Positions 18,215 through 27,561 of a stretch of DNA of 64,000 nt are shown one piece after another. The DNA lies in the NCBI GenBank assembly GCA_036924855.1, contig JBAGRP010000001.1:7056001-7120000 (forward strand), written 5' to 3'. A model generated the notes under the pieces. The model searched no databases and was not told where the DNA came from. It saw only the letters and a program-made list of their open reading frames with translations. The translations under genes were made by a program, and so were the position numbers. Position 1 is the first letter of the stretch. Every line of letters starts with the position of its first letter. The stretch is from Nitrobacteraceae bacterium AZCC 2146. Its GTDB lineage: Bacteria; Pseudomonadota; Alphaproteobacteria; Rhizobiales; Xanthobacteraceae.

Positions 18215-19920
18215 GCGACCTCCCTGATCAGGGCCTTGCCGGTCTCGACCGAGATCGGCAGTAGGCGACCATGACTGAGGCGATAGCGACGCTGCGCGAG
18301 CTGCATGATCTGCGGCTTGGCGCTAACCAACACGATGGTGGAGCGTTGTCCCAATTGACGCAGCAAATCGACGAGCCGCCCGCTCGCGTTCGCGTCGAGC
18401 GCATGGTCAGCTTCATCGAAGAGGATGATTTTCGGTTGCTTGACAAGCTCACGGACGATCGCGATGCGCTGCCGCAGGCCCCCGGGCAGCACTTCACCAG
18501 TTCCGATTCTTGTGTCGAACCCTTCCGGCAGGCGCTTCACGGCGTCGTCGAGACCGAGAAGGTAGGAAAGGTAGAGCGCCTCGTTGACGCATTCACCTTC
18601 TTGAAAATTGGTAAGATTGTCGAGAATTGTGCCGCCATAGACGGCGCCGTCGCGGGGCAGCAGCGCAATATGGTGTCTGAGCCAGTCTGGGTCGATGTCG
18701 GCTGCGTCGTTGCCGTCGATATGCACGCTGCCGCGCTCGGGCCGGAGCAGGCCGAGCATGAGCAGCAGCAGAGCACTTTTGCCGGAGCCGGTATCGCCGT
18801 CGATGCCGATAATCTCGCCCGGCCGCACCGCGAGATTGACGCTTTCGATAAGAGTGGAGTCTCGCGTTTCGCGGCGGAACGTGAGATCTCTGAGCTCGAG
18901 ACTGCCCGCAATGTCCGGCGTGGCCCCGCGTTCGGCTCTTTCGCCTGGCAGCGCCATGATCTCCGCGATGCCGGCGCGCCCAACGCGAATGCCCTGAAAA
19001 TTCGCCCACAGGCCCATCGCGGTCTGCAGTGGCTGCAAAGCGCGGCCGGACAGAAGGGTACAGGCTGCCAGAGCGCCCATCGTCATGCGGCCGTCGAGCA
19101 CGAGCAGCGCGCCGAACGCGACGAGCACGACCATGTTGATCTGACTGAACAGACCGCCGATCGTTTGCGCCAGTGTACTCTGATACATGACGCGCTCGAT
19201 GGCAAAGGCGCTGTCTTCCTGCAGCGGTTCGGCGCGGCGCAGCATGGCCGCGTTCAGCGCGAGCGCCTTGACCGTATGGATGCCGCGCAGCGCTTCGATA
19301 ACGAAGTCATAGCGCCGCTTGTCCGCCGCGGCGCGGGCGGCAGCGCTATCGCGAAGCGCTCTTCCAATAGCAAACGCCAGGGCGCCGAATCCAACAAGAA
19401 GGACGAGTGGGCCAAGAACGAGCCATGAACCGAGATAGGCGATCAGCGCCAGAAACACGAACGCGAAAGGCAGATCGACCGCGGCAAGCAGAAGCTGGCT
19501 TGCGTGGAAGTCTCGCATCGAGCCGACGGCGTTGATCCGTTCAAGGTAGGAACCGGGCGTGCTGCGTTCGAAATCGCCAAGCGGCGCACGCAGCAAACGC
19601 TCAACCGCGCGATAGCGCACCATATGCTCGAAACGCGCGCCGTTCCAGGCGGCGACATAGGCGCGCAACGCCCGCAGCGCGGTGTCGAATACAAGGGCGA
19701 CAACAAGGCCGACGATCAACACAAACAGCGTCATTGTCGCGCCGTTCGGCAGAATCCTGTCGTAGATCTGCAGAATGAAGATCGGCAGCGCCAATGCGAG
19801 GACATTGATGCCCATGGAGGCGAGGAGGAGGGGTAGACGTCCTCCCTCCATGACGCGGCGAATGAGGTCGAGTATGCCGCTACGATCCGTGGGCACGTCT
19901 TCGAGTTTCGTGGCTTGCAT
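18211..19920 (-). CDS. Type I secretion ABC transporter, PrtD-like
   Basis: The 569-residue half-transporter lacks the N-terminal C39-like domain of its partner and has the PrtD layout: six membrane helices (about 28-310), then Walker A IDGDTGSGKSA, signature LPGGLRQR, and Walker B KIILFDEADHALD. The H-loop histidine is absent (IVLVSAKPQ). It is the first structural gene of the operon, about 140 bases after the OmpR-type regulator. Its defects complement those of the second ABC protein, which suggests that the pair has one working and one silent ATP site. Confidence 0.92.
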   Translation of the reverse strand: MQATKLEDVPTDRSGILDLIRRVMEGGRLPLLLASMGINVLALALPIFILQIYDRILPNGATMTLFVLIVGLVVALVFDTALRALRAYVAAWNGARFEHMVRYRAVERLLRAPLGDFERSTPGSYLERINAVGSMRDFHASQLLLAAVDLPFAFVFLALIAYLGSWLVLGPLVLLVGFGALAFAIGRALRDSAAARAAADKRRYDFVIEALRGIHTVKALALNAAMLRRAEPLQEDSAFAIERVMYQSTLAQTIGGLFSQINMVVLVAFGALLVLDGRMTMGALAACTLLSGRALQPLQTAMGLWANFQGIRVGRAGIAEIMALPGERAERGATPDIAGSLELRDLTFRRETRDSTLIESVNLAVRPGEIIGIDGDTGSGKSALLLLMLGLLRPERGSVHIDGNDAADIDPDWLRHHIALLPRDGAVYGGTILDNLTNFQEGECVNEALYLSYLLGLDDAVKRLPEGFDTRIGTGEVLPGGLRQRIAIVRELVKQPKIILFDEADHALDANASGRLVDLLRQLGQRSTIVLVSAKPQIMQLAQRRYRLSHGRLLPISVETGKALIREVA

Positions 19921-20057
19921 GCTTCGAGGCTCCCGCCCTTGACGAGTGTCGCAGGCAGACGGATTGCCGCCCGGGACGTGAACTCGGTTCTAACCGGTGA
20001 GGGTCTCCTCCATGTTTCGGCCGAGTTCCGAATTGATTCGTTTTGTTTCGCTGTGGA

Positions 20058-20789
20058 TCAATTTGCGGACCGCGAGACCTTTGCCGCAAACACATACCCG
20101 GCCCCACGCACGCTCTTGATGAGCGCTGGGGTGTTTTTCACGGATTCCAGCTTGCGACGCAGGCGCGTGACCAGGACGTCGATGCTGCGATCGAAATAAT
20201 CCCACGCTCGTTGATGCACAACCTGCAACAAGTGCTCGCGGTTCAAGACTCGCCCCGGCACGGTGACGAATTCGCGCAGCAGATTGAATTCACCCGTCGT
20301 CAGTTCAACAATCCTGCCGTCCTCATCGGCGAGTTGCCGCGTCCCAAGGTCGAGGCGCCAGCATGCAAACTTGACCACGTCGAACTCGGCAACGAGCGGC
20401 GGCGACGGTTGTTCCGCGCCGTTGACGCGTCGCAGGACACTCCTTATGCGGGCAAGCAATTCGCGGGATTCGTGCGGTTTTAATACGTAATCGTCGGCCC
20501 CAATCTCAAGACCGATGACGCGGTTTATCGCGTCCGCGCTGGCGGTGAGCATGATGATGCCGCAGCGGTGGTGTTCGCGCAGATAGCGAGTCAGCGAGAA
20601 GCCGTCCTCGCCCGGCAGCATCAGATCGACGATGACGATGTCGGCTGGATCGCGCGCGATCGTATTGCGCATGGTCTCGCCGTCGGCGGCAAGGCTGACT
20701 CGATAACCCTCGCCGCGCAGATGAACGGCAATCGTTTCTCTTAGAGGCGCACAGTCATCGACGACAATGACGTGCTTGCACTGGTCCAT
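20058..20789 (-). CDS. OmpR-family response regulator
   Basis: The 243-residue protein has a receiver domain (VIVVDDCAPLRE; phospho-acceptor Asp55 in IVIVDLMLPGEDG; Lys in YVLKPHESREL) and an OmpR winged-helix domain (LTTGEFNLLREFVTVPGRVL; DVLVTRLRRKLE; IKSVRGAGYVF). It should bind DNA and control the secretion operon or the divergent adhesin. The frame extends to an ATG at 20924, but that start lies in a perfect palindrome that looks regulatory, and GGA precedes the ATG at 20789 where receiver homology begins. It heads the minus-strand operon. Confidence 0.9.
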   Translation of the reverse strand: MDQCKHVIVVDDCAPLRETIAVHLRGEGYRVSLAADGETMRNTIARDPADIVIVDLMLPGEDGFSLTRYLREHHRCGIIMLTASADAINRVIGLEIGADDYVLKPHESRELLARIRSVLRRVNGAEQPSPPLVAEFDVVKFACWRLDLGTRQLADEDGRIVELTTGEFNLLREFVTVPGRVLNREHLLQVVHQRAWDYFDRSIDVLVTRLRRKLESVKNTPALIKSVRGAGYVFAAKVSRSAN

Positions 20790-20898
20790 TCGCAGATCCG
20801 GCTGAACGCTCAATTGGCGGGCATCGTCGCCGCAGACAGGCCCTGAATCAGGCGCTGTATCCAATGAAGGTTCAGCTAAGCAGATCGCGTCATCTGAA

Positions 20899-20921
20899 TT
20901 CGATTTTGCAACAAAATCGAA
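20899..20921. promoter_or_regulatory. Perfect 10-base palindrome in the divergent adhesin/secretion control region
   Basis: TTCGATTTTG-CAA-CAAAATCGAA is a perfect inverted repeat with a three-base spacer in a locally AT-rich patch. It lies between the OmpR-type regulator (start 20789, minus) and the adhesin (start 21031, plus), about 110 bases from each. It is a strong candidate operator, perhaps for the adjacent regulator, although OmpR-family sites are more often direct repeats. Confidence 0.5.
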
Positions 20922-21030
20922 CAAATCACCGCATGACGGAAATATTAAATGTAGGACGGTCTGTTAGAAATTTCCTCCCATGGCGTGCGCCGCCCGAGTG
21001 CTGCCTGTCGTATGTGTGGAGAAAGACGTG

Positions 21031-24000
21031 ATGGCGAAGTCCGGTCGAGCGAAAGTTGGCGACAATGTTTCGGTCACCTCGGCAAATTTTCTCGTAGAGC
21101 GGCAGCCGGCCGACGGTAGCCATAAATCCGATAACGGACCGCTGCAGTTGAAAACTACGGCTGGCGCAGATGACAAGTCTTTCGCTAATATCCACACCGG
21201 CGACCGGACCACCCATCAGTCGGTGCAGATGTCATATCCCGCCGGGTCGCCCGCGCAGGCCACCGCTGCTGCGGCGGTGGGCGCTTCACCGTCCACTGGC
21301 AGCGCGCCCGGCTACAACGCCGTGGCATCTCAAGTCGGGGAGGCACGTGGATCTACATCTGCCGCCACTTCGCGAAGCGATAGCGCAGCCGCCGATATAG
21401 CGCCGCTGATTGGTTCCGGATCCCCCGTGGCGCGCGTCGGTTCCCACGCTGGTGAGTCCACGCAGCATTTTGCCGGGGCCGGCGTGCCCAGCTTGCGCGG
21501 GGCGTCGGGCAACGATTCTCTTTCGACGCACGGTGGCGGAGGTGGCGGTGGCGGTGGTGGCGCAAATCACGAACATGATGGCAAAGTCACCGACGCTCCG
21601 CTGGTTCATGCTCCGAAATTGACAGTTTTGGCAGCGGTAGGCGCAGAGGACCACACCATCCCGCTCGACATCCGCGCCGGCAGCGCCGATTCCAGTCATG
21701 CGGAGACGCTCTTCGTCACTATTGCCGGTGTTCCGGATGGGGCCACGCTATCTGCCGGCATTCACAACGCGGACGGCACCTGGACTCTTACCAGCGATCA
21801 GCTCGCGGAGCTGACGCCAGCGCCCGATTCCGGCGAGGATTTTACTTTGACGATTACAGTATTGGCGCATGACAACGTCACGGGCGTGGAAGCCGCCGCC
21901 GTCGCGCACTTGCCGGTGACCGTCGTCGATACCGTGATCGTTCCAGATCTCATCCCTGCGGTTAGCCCGCCAAGCCTTGCGGTTTCGGCGGCGGTTGGAA
22001 CGGAAAACACAGCGATCGCGCTGGCCATCAATGCAAACCTGATCGACATTGGCTATGATGAAGCGTTGACAATCGTCATCGGTGGTTTGCCCGAGGGCGC
22101 CACGCTCTCGGCAGGCACGCAGAACCCTGACGGCACTTGGATGCTGACCGGCGATCAACTCGCGGGTCTGACACTCACGCCAGCTGCTGACTCCGGCGAG
22201 GATTTCACCCTCACAGTAACCGCGACAGCGATTGGCGTAGAAGCCACTGCCACAACCCAGTTGCCGGTTACTGTTATCGATGCCGTCGAAATTGCGGCGC
22301 CATCGGCGATTCCCGCTGTGACCGCTCCGAGTTTGGCGGTGTCGGCTGCCGTCGGAGCGGAGAACAGTACGATCCCGCTCGCGATTGGTGCCGGCCTCGT
22401 GGCTCTCGCCGGCAACGAGACGCTTACGGTCACCATCGGCGGATTGCCCGAAGGCGCGACGCTCTCCGCCGGGGTTCACAACTCTGATGGCAGCTGGACT
22501 TTGACCGGTGATCAACTCGCGGGTCTGACGCTGACGCCAGCTGCTGACTCGGGTGAGGACTTTACCCTCACGGTGACAGCCACGGCGATCGACAGCATCA
22601 CGGGCGTCGAGGCTACAGCCACAACCCAATTGCCGGTCACTGTCATCGATGCGGTCGAGATTGCCGCGCCATCGGCGATTCCCGCTGTGACCGCTCCGAG
22701 CCTGGCGGTGTCGGCGGCTGTTGGCGCAGAGAACGGCACGATTCCGCTCGTGATCAATACCAGTTTGACCGATCTCGCCGGCAGCGAGGCTCTCACGGTC
22801 ACCGTCGGTGGATTGCCCGAGGGCGCTGCGCTTTCGGCAGGAACGCAGAACCCTGACGGCAGCTGGACTTTGACCGGCGATCAACTCACAGGTCTGACGC
22901 TGACGCCGGCGGCTAACTCAGGTGAGGACTTTACCCTCACGGTGATCGCAACGGCGACCGATAGCATCACCGGTGTCGAGGCTACTGCCTCCACGCAGCT
23001 TCCGGTGACGGTGATCGACAACGTCGTGGTGCAAGCGCCGGACGCGATCCCATCTGTCACCGCTGTCGGAACGGAGAACAGCACGATCCCGCTCGTGATC
23101 GGTGCCGGCCTCGTGGACCTCGCCAGCAACGAGACGCTCACGGTCACTATTGGCGGCCTGCCCGAAGGTGCGACGTTGTCGGCAGGGATTCAAAACCTTG
23201 ACGGCACCTGGACTCTGACCGGCGATCAACTCACAGGTATGGCGCTGACACCGGCGGTTAACTCAGACGAGGACTTTATCCTCACTGTGACCGCAACGGC
23301 GATCGATAGCATCACAGGCGTTGAAGCGACCGCCTCCACGCAGCTTCCGGTGACGGTGATCGACAGTGTCGTGGTGCAAGCGCCGGACGCAATTTCATCT
23401 GTCACCGCGCCGAGCTTGGCGGTCGCGGCCGCGGTCGGAACGGAGAACGCGACGATCCCGCTCGTCATCGATGCCGGCCTGGCGGATCTGACCGGCAGCG
23501 ATACTCTCACGGTCACCGTCGGTGGATTGCCCGAAGGCGCCATGCTTTCCGTCGGAACGCAGAACCCTGACGGCACCTGGACTCTGACCGGCGATCAACT
23601 CACAGGTCTGACGCTGACACCGGCGGCTGACTCTGGCGAAGATTTTACTCTCACAGTGACCGCGACGGCGATCGACAGCATCACCGGTGTCGAGGCTACT
23701 GCCTCCACGCAGCTTCCGGTTACGGTGATCGACAACGTCGTGGTGCAAGCGCCGGACGCGATCCCATCTGTCACCGCTCCGAGCCTGGCGGTGTCGGCGG
23801 CTGTCGGAACGGAGAATAGCACGATCCCGCTCGTGATCGGTGCCGGCCTCGTGGACCTCGCCAGCAACGAGACGCTCACGGTCACTATTGGCGGCCTGCC
23901 CGAGGATGCGACGCTTTCGGCAGGAACGCAGAATCCTGACGGCAGCTGGACTTTGACCGGCGATCAACTCACAGGTCTGACGCTGACACCGGCGGCTGAC

Positions 24001-26154
24001 TCGGGCGAGGATTTCACGCTCACGGTAACCGCGACGGCGATCGATAGCATCACGGGCGTCGAGGCTACTGCTACCACGCAGTTGCCGGTCACTGTCATCG
24101 ACACGATGGAGATTGCGACGCCGGCGACGATTCCTGCCGTGACGGCTCCAAGCTTGGCGGTGTCAGCAGCTGTTGGCGCAGAGAATGGTACGATCCCGCT
24201 CGCGATCAACGCCGGTTTGACCGATCTCGCCGGCAACGAGACGCTCACGGTCGCCATCGGTGGCTTGCCGGAGGGTGCCATGCTTTCCGTCGGAATGCAG
24301 AACCTTGACGGCACCTGGACTCTGACCGGCGATCAACTGACAGGTCTGACGCCGACACCGGCGGCGGATTCTGGCGAGGATTTTACCCTCACAGTGACCG
24401 CGATGGCGACCGACAGCATCACCGGCGTCCAAGCGACTACCTCCACGCAGCTTCCGGTGACGGTGATCGACAGTGTCACCGTGCAAGCGCCGTACGCGAT
24501 CCCATCCGTCACCGCGCCAAGCCTGGCCGCGTCTGCCGCGGCGGGTCTGGAGGATCAGCCGATCCCGCTCGATATCCACACCGCTCTCGATGGTATGGAG
24601 ACCTCTGGCGAGTTCCTTGTCGCGATCGGCAATTTGCCGGCTGGCGCTGTGCTGTCGGCCGGAACCGCCGCGCCGGACGGTGCGTGGATCGTCGGCGCCG
24701 ACCAACTCGAAGGGCTCACGCTGCTGCCGTCCCTGAACATGAGTGGGCCGTTCACCCTTTCGGTGGCGCCGATCACGGTCGGCGCCGACGAAGTTGCTGT
24801 GGCTGGAACAACCAAGCCGCTGGTCGTCGACGTCCAGGGACCCGCGGGTATACCGACGTTTTCAGTCAACGCTGCCACCGGCCTCGAAAATACACCGATC
24901 CCGCTGACCATCGCCGCTGGGCTCAGCGACATCGATGGTTCGGAAAGCCTCATGGTGACGGTTGCTGGTCTGCCCGAAGAGGCGGCATTGTCGGCCGGCG
25001 CCCAAAGCCCGGACGGCACGTGGACACTCACCGACAATCAGCTTGCCGGCCTCACCCTGATCCCGGCGGCCGACACGAGCGGCAATTTTATACTCACCGT
25101 CACCGCGACGGCACATGAGGCCGAAACGGATTCGACCGCAAGCACCACCTATTCCTTGCCGGTCACCGTCATCGATGTGCTGGACGCGCCGACCTTGTCG
25201 GTCATCGCCGCATCCGGGCTGGAGGACACCGCCATTCCGCTTGCGATCACCGCCGGGCTTGTCGACCTGTCGCCGACCACGACGCTGTCGGTCGCGATCG
25301 ATGGCCTGCCGGAGGGTGCCACGCTTTCGGCCGGAACTCATAGTGCCGACGGCAGCTATGTTCTCACCCGCGACGAGCTCGTCGGCCTCAGCATCACCCC
25401 CGCGCCGAATTGGGGCGAGGACTTCACGCTCGATATCACGGCCACGGCCCATGACAGCCTGACAGGCAGCGATACGGTCGCGACCGCCAGCCTGCCGGTC
25501 AACGTCATCGACGTGCTGGACGCGCCGACCTTGTCGGTCACGGCCGCATCCGGGCTGGAGGGCACCGCCATTCCGATTGCGATCACCGCCGGGCTTGTCG
25601 ATCTGTCGCCGACCACGACTCTGTCGCTCGTGATCGACGGTCTGCCAGAAGGCGCCACTCTCTCGGCCGGAACTCAGAATACCGACGGCACCTGGGCATT
25701 GACCGGAGAGCAGCTCGCCGGCCTGACGCTCACGCCCGCGTTGGATTCGAGCGAGGACTTCACGCTCGGCATCACCACTACGGCCCACGACAGCCTCACC
25801 AACAGCGATGTGGTCACGACCGCGAGCTTGCCCGTCGAGGTCATCGACGTCGTCGACGCGCCATCATTAGTACCCGCGGATGATACGACCACCGGCTTAA
25901 CCGACGCAGAGTTTTTGCAGGCACTCGAGTCGTTAAGCAGTCCGACCAGCGACACAAGCAGCGTAGGGTTTGTGCTGGATCCAGTCTTGTCGGCAACGAC
26001 ATCGGATCTATCCGCCGACACGACGATGCCCGCCGTAGGAATGACGGAAGCCATTGTCGTTCAAGAGACCATGGTCGTTGCATCGGAGCCTCCACCGCCT
26101 CCGCCGCCGCCAGATCCGACCACGACCATCAGCTTCACAACCCCCACGCTTTGA
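21031..26154 (+). CDS. Large repetitive surface adhesin, predicted type I secretion substrate
   Basis: About 1707 residues. After a Ser/Ala/Gly-rich N-terminal 200 residues with a ten-glycine run come twelve tandem Ig/cadherin-like repeats. Each has the core IPLxIxAGL, IGGLPEGATLSAG, DGTWTLTGDQLAGLTL, DFTLTVTATA and LPVTVID. The period is about 123 residues in the middle and about 103 near the end. The C-terminus ends in a proline run (EPPPPPPPPDP) and TTTISFTTPTL. No GGxGxDxxx calcium repeats are present, unlike most adhesins built from such modules. The ATG at 21031 has GGAGA nine bases upstream. It diverges from the secretion operon, which presumably exports it. Confidence 0.9.
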   Translation: MAKSGRAKVGDNVSVTSANFLVERQPADGSHKSDNGPLQLKTTAGADDKSFANIHTGDRTTHQSVQMSYPAGSPAQATAAAAVGASPSTGSAPGYNAVASQVGEARGSTSAATSRSDSAAADIAPLIGSGSPVARVGSHAGESTQHFAGAGVPSLRGASGNDSLSTHGGGGGGGGGGANHEHDGKVTDAPLVHAPKLTVLAAVGAEDHTIPLDIRAGSADSSHAETLFVTIAGVPDGATLSAGIHNADGTWTLTSDQLAELTPAPDSGEDFTLTITVLAHDNVTGVEAAAVAHLPVTVVDTVIVPDLIPAVSPPSLAVSAAVGTENTAIALAINANLIDIGYDEALTIVIGGLPEGATLSAGTQNPDGTWMLTGDQLAGLTLTPAADSGEDFTLTVTATAIGVEATATTQLPVTVIDAVEIAAPSAIPAVTAPSLAVSAAVGAENSTIPLAIGAGLVALAGNETLTVTIGGLPEGATLSAGVHNSDGSWTLTGDQLAGLTLTPAADSGEDFTLTVTATAIDSITGVEATATTQLPVTVIDAVEIAAPSAIPAVTAPSLAVSAAVGAENGTIPLVINTSLTDLAGSEALTVTVGGLPEGAALSAGTQNPDGSWTLTGDQLTGLTLTPAANSGEDFTLTVIATATDSITGVEATASTQLPVTVIDNVVVQAPDAIPSVTAVGTENSTIPLVIGAGLVDLASNETLTVTIGGLPEGATLSAGIQNLDGTWTLTGDQLTGMALTPAVNSDEDFILTVTATAIDSITGVEATASTQLPVTVIDSVVVQAPDAISSVTAPSLAVAAAVGTENATIPLVIDAGLADLTGSDTLTVTVGGLPEGAMLSVGTQNPDGTWTLTGDQLTGLTLTPAADSGEDFTLTVTATAIDSITGVEATASTQLPVTVIDNVVVQAPDAIPSVTAPSLAVSAAVGTENSTIPLVIGAGLVDLASNETLTVTIGGLPEDATLSAGTQNPDGSWTLTGDQLTGLTLTPAADSGEDFTLTVTATAIDSITGVEATATTQLPVTVIDTMEIATPATIPAVTAPSLAVSAAVGAENGTIPLAINAGLTDLAGNETLTVAIGGLPEGAMLSVGMQNLDGTWTLTGDQLTGLTPTPAADSGEDFTLTVTAMATDSITGVQATTSTQLPVTVIDSVTVQAPYAIPSVTAPSLAASAAAGLEDQPIPLDIHTALDGMETSGEFLVAIGNLPAGAVLSAGTAAPDGAWIVGADQLEGLTLLPSLNMSGPFTLSVAPITVGADEVAVAGTTKPLVVDVQGPAGIPTFSVNAATGLENTPIPLTIAAGLSDIDGSESLMVTVAGLPEEAALSAGAQSPDGTWTLTDNQLAGLTLIPAADTSGNFILTVTATAHEAETDSTASTTYSLPVTVIDVLDAPTLSVIAASGLEDTAIPLAITAGLVDLSPTTTLSVAIDGLPEGATLSAGTHSADGSYVLTRDELVGLSITPAPNWGEDFTLDITATAHDSLTGSDTVATASLPVNVIDVLDAPTLSVTAASGLEGTAIPIAITAGLVDLSPTTTLSLVIDGLPEGATLSAGTQNTDGTWALTGEQLAGLTLTPALDSSEDFTLGITTTAHDSLTNSDVVTTASLPVEVIDVVDAPSLVPADDTTTGLTDAEFLQALESLSSPTSDTSSVGFVLDPVLSATTSDLSADTTMPAVGMTEAIVVQETMVVASEPPPPPPPPDPTTTISFTTPTL

Positions 26155-26188
26155 CGGCGACGGCATTTTTAAAGGAAATGAGAACGAC

Positions 26189-27214
26189 ATGACAGCACAT
26201 AAAATTCGCCTCATGGTAGTCGATGACTCCATCTACATGCAGATGGCGATCCGCGCGATGGTCACCATTCATCCCGAAATCGAGATCGTCGGCGAAGCGA
26301 CGAATGGCGAGCAGGCCGTCGCCATGGTGCGCCAACTTAAGCCGGACGTCGTCACCATGGACATCAATATGCCCGGCCTCGACGGTCTTGAAGCCACGCG
26401 CCGTATCATGGCCGAGGCACCCACCCGAGTGGTCATGCTGAGTAGCCTCACGGAAAAGGGCGCCGCATCGACGTTCCGGGCGCTTGAACTCGGTGCCGTG
26501 GATTATGTCCCAAAATCATCTTCGGCGATCGACGTCGATCTCGCCACGATCGCGGAGCAGGTGGCTTCGAAAATCCTATTCTGGGGCAAACAACACGCCG
26601 CCGCCCCAACGGCCACGGATGATGCCTTGCCGGCGTTGCCGGGAGGCACCGACATGCTGGTGATTGCGGCCGGCAGCGGCAGCCCACTTCTGGTCAGTTT
26701 GCTCCTCCGCGCGATGGCTCCGTCGTCGTTTCCGATTCTTGTCGTGCAGGAGATGTCCGCTAACTTTACATCGTCATTCGTCGACTTCCTCAAGCGCACA
26801 ACTGGTCATCCGACACGAGAAGGTCTGCATCAAGGCACGCTCGCGCCCGGGACCGTCACCGTGATGCCAGGTGGGCGCCGAGGTTCTGTCTCGCGCGATG
26901 AGGCCGGCGTGCTGAGCCTCAAACTGGGCAGTTCGGTCAGCGCCAGCCATGGGGAAGAAGACCTGATCGCTTCAGCGGTTGCTGCCGCGCGGATTCCGGT
27001 TTTGATCATGTTGTCAGGCGAGGCTCGACCGCTCGATCGTCTGACAGCGGCGTGGGCAGGAAAGGGCGGCGCCCTCTGGCTGCAATCGCCGGATAGTTGC
27101 GTCGTCGAAGCGCTGCCGCGCGCCGCCATTGCGAGCGGGTTGGTGAATACCGTCGTGTCGCCGCAAAATCTAGTTGCCGCGTTGCAACGCGGGTTCGAAA
27201 GATCGGCTGCGTGA
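26189..27214 (+). CDS. CheB-like response regulator with a degenerate methylesterase domain
   Basis: The 341-residue protein has a normal receiver domain (VVDDSIYMQM; phospho-acceptor Asp58 in VVTMDINMPGLDG; Lys in YVPKSSS), a linker, and a CheB-type C-terminal domain (about 155-341). In that domain the nucleophile Ser may survive (AAGSGSP), but the catalytic His is Glu (VVQEMSANF where CheB has QHMP) and the catalytic Asp region reads MLSGEARPLD instead of MLTGMGxDG. It is therefore probably not an esterase. It lies 34 bases after the adhesin and overlaps the HPt gene, with no chemotaxis genes nearby. Confidence 0.88.
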   Translation: MTAHKIRLMVVDDSIYMQMAIRAMVTIHPEIEIVGEATNGEQAVAMVRQLKPDVVTMDINMPGLDGLEATRRIMAEAPTRVVMLSSLTEKGAASTFRALELGAVDYVPKSSSAIDVDLATIAEQVASKILFWGKQHAAAPTATDDALPALPGGTDMLVIAAGSGSPLLVSLLLRAMAPSSFPILVVQEMSANFTSSFVDFLKRTTGHPTREGLHQGTLAPGTVTVMPGGRRGSVSRDEAGVLSLKLGSSVSASHGEEDLIASAVAAARIPVLIMLSGEARPLDRLTAAWAGKGGALWLQSPDSCVVEALPRAAIASGLVNTVVSPQNLVAALQRGFERSAA

Positions 27215-27561
27215 GCGACGTGCGCGAGGAAGCCCGGCGTCAGTTGGATGCCGTTCGACAAGATTTTCAAGCGCGACTCGGCAGCATGATCGAGGAAATT
27301 GTCGTGGCCTGGGAGGCCGCCAGAGGCTCATCGGATCAAATAGCCGGCATGAAAAATTTGGCCGAATTCGTCCACCGGCTTGCCGGGAACGCGGGTTTTT
27401 TTGGTTTCACTGGGGTTAGCCGTGCGGCAACGAAGCTTGAGGCAGCTCTGGACCAGCGGCTCGCCGCAAGGACGCTTGATGGAAGCGACATACAACATCT
27501 CTCTCGGCTCGTTGGGGCGTTACAAGGACAATTTGACGTCTGCGCCTCCGACGACACATGA
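27211..27561 (+). CDS. HPt (histidine phosphotransfer) domain protein
   Basis: The 116-residue protein starts at a GTG that overlaps the CheB-like stop as GTGA. Its centre reads FVHRLAGNAGFFGFTGVSR, the HPt motif with phospho-accepting His55, followed by a second helix, KLEAALDQRLAA. It would shuttle phosphate between receivers. With a soluble kinase, a CheY-like regulator, an OmpR-type regulator and a CheB-like receiver in the same island, it suggests a His-Asp-His-Asp relay. Starts upstream of the GTG in the same frame are inside the CheB-like gene. Confidence 0.85.
   Translation: MSDVREEARRQLDAVRQDFQARLGSMIEEIVVAWEAARGSSDQIAGMKNLAEFVHRLAGNAGFFGFTGVSRAATKLEAALDQRLAARTLDGSDIQHLSRLVGALQGQFDVCASDDT

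Noticed and set aside
18271..19428. Plus-strand frame of 385 codons opposite the PrtD-like gene
   Set aside because: Sense strand has Walker motifs and membrane helices; the opposite frame is Gln/His/Arg-rich without any pattern.
21748..25788. Several long minus-strand frames opposite the adhesin
   Set aside because: The repeats of the adhesin keep the antisense frame open in register; the translations are low-complexity mirrors of the repeats.
21600..25850. Possible CRISPR array because of regular repeats
   Set aside because: The repeat period is about 370 or 310 bases, variable, and in-frame protein coding; there are no short identical repeats with unique spacers.
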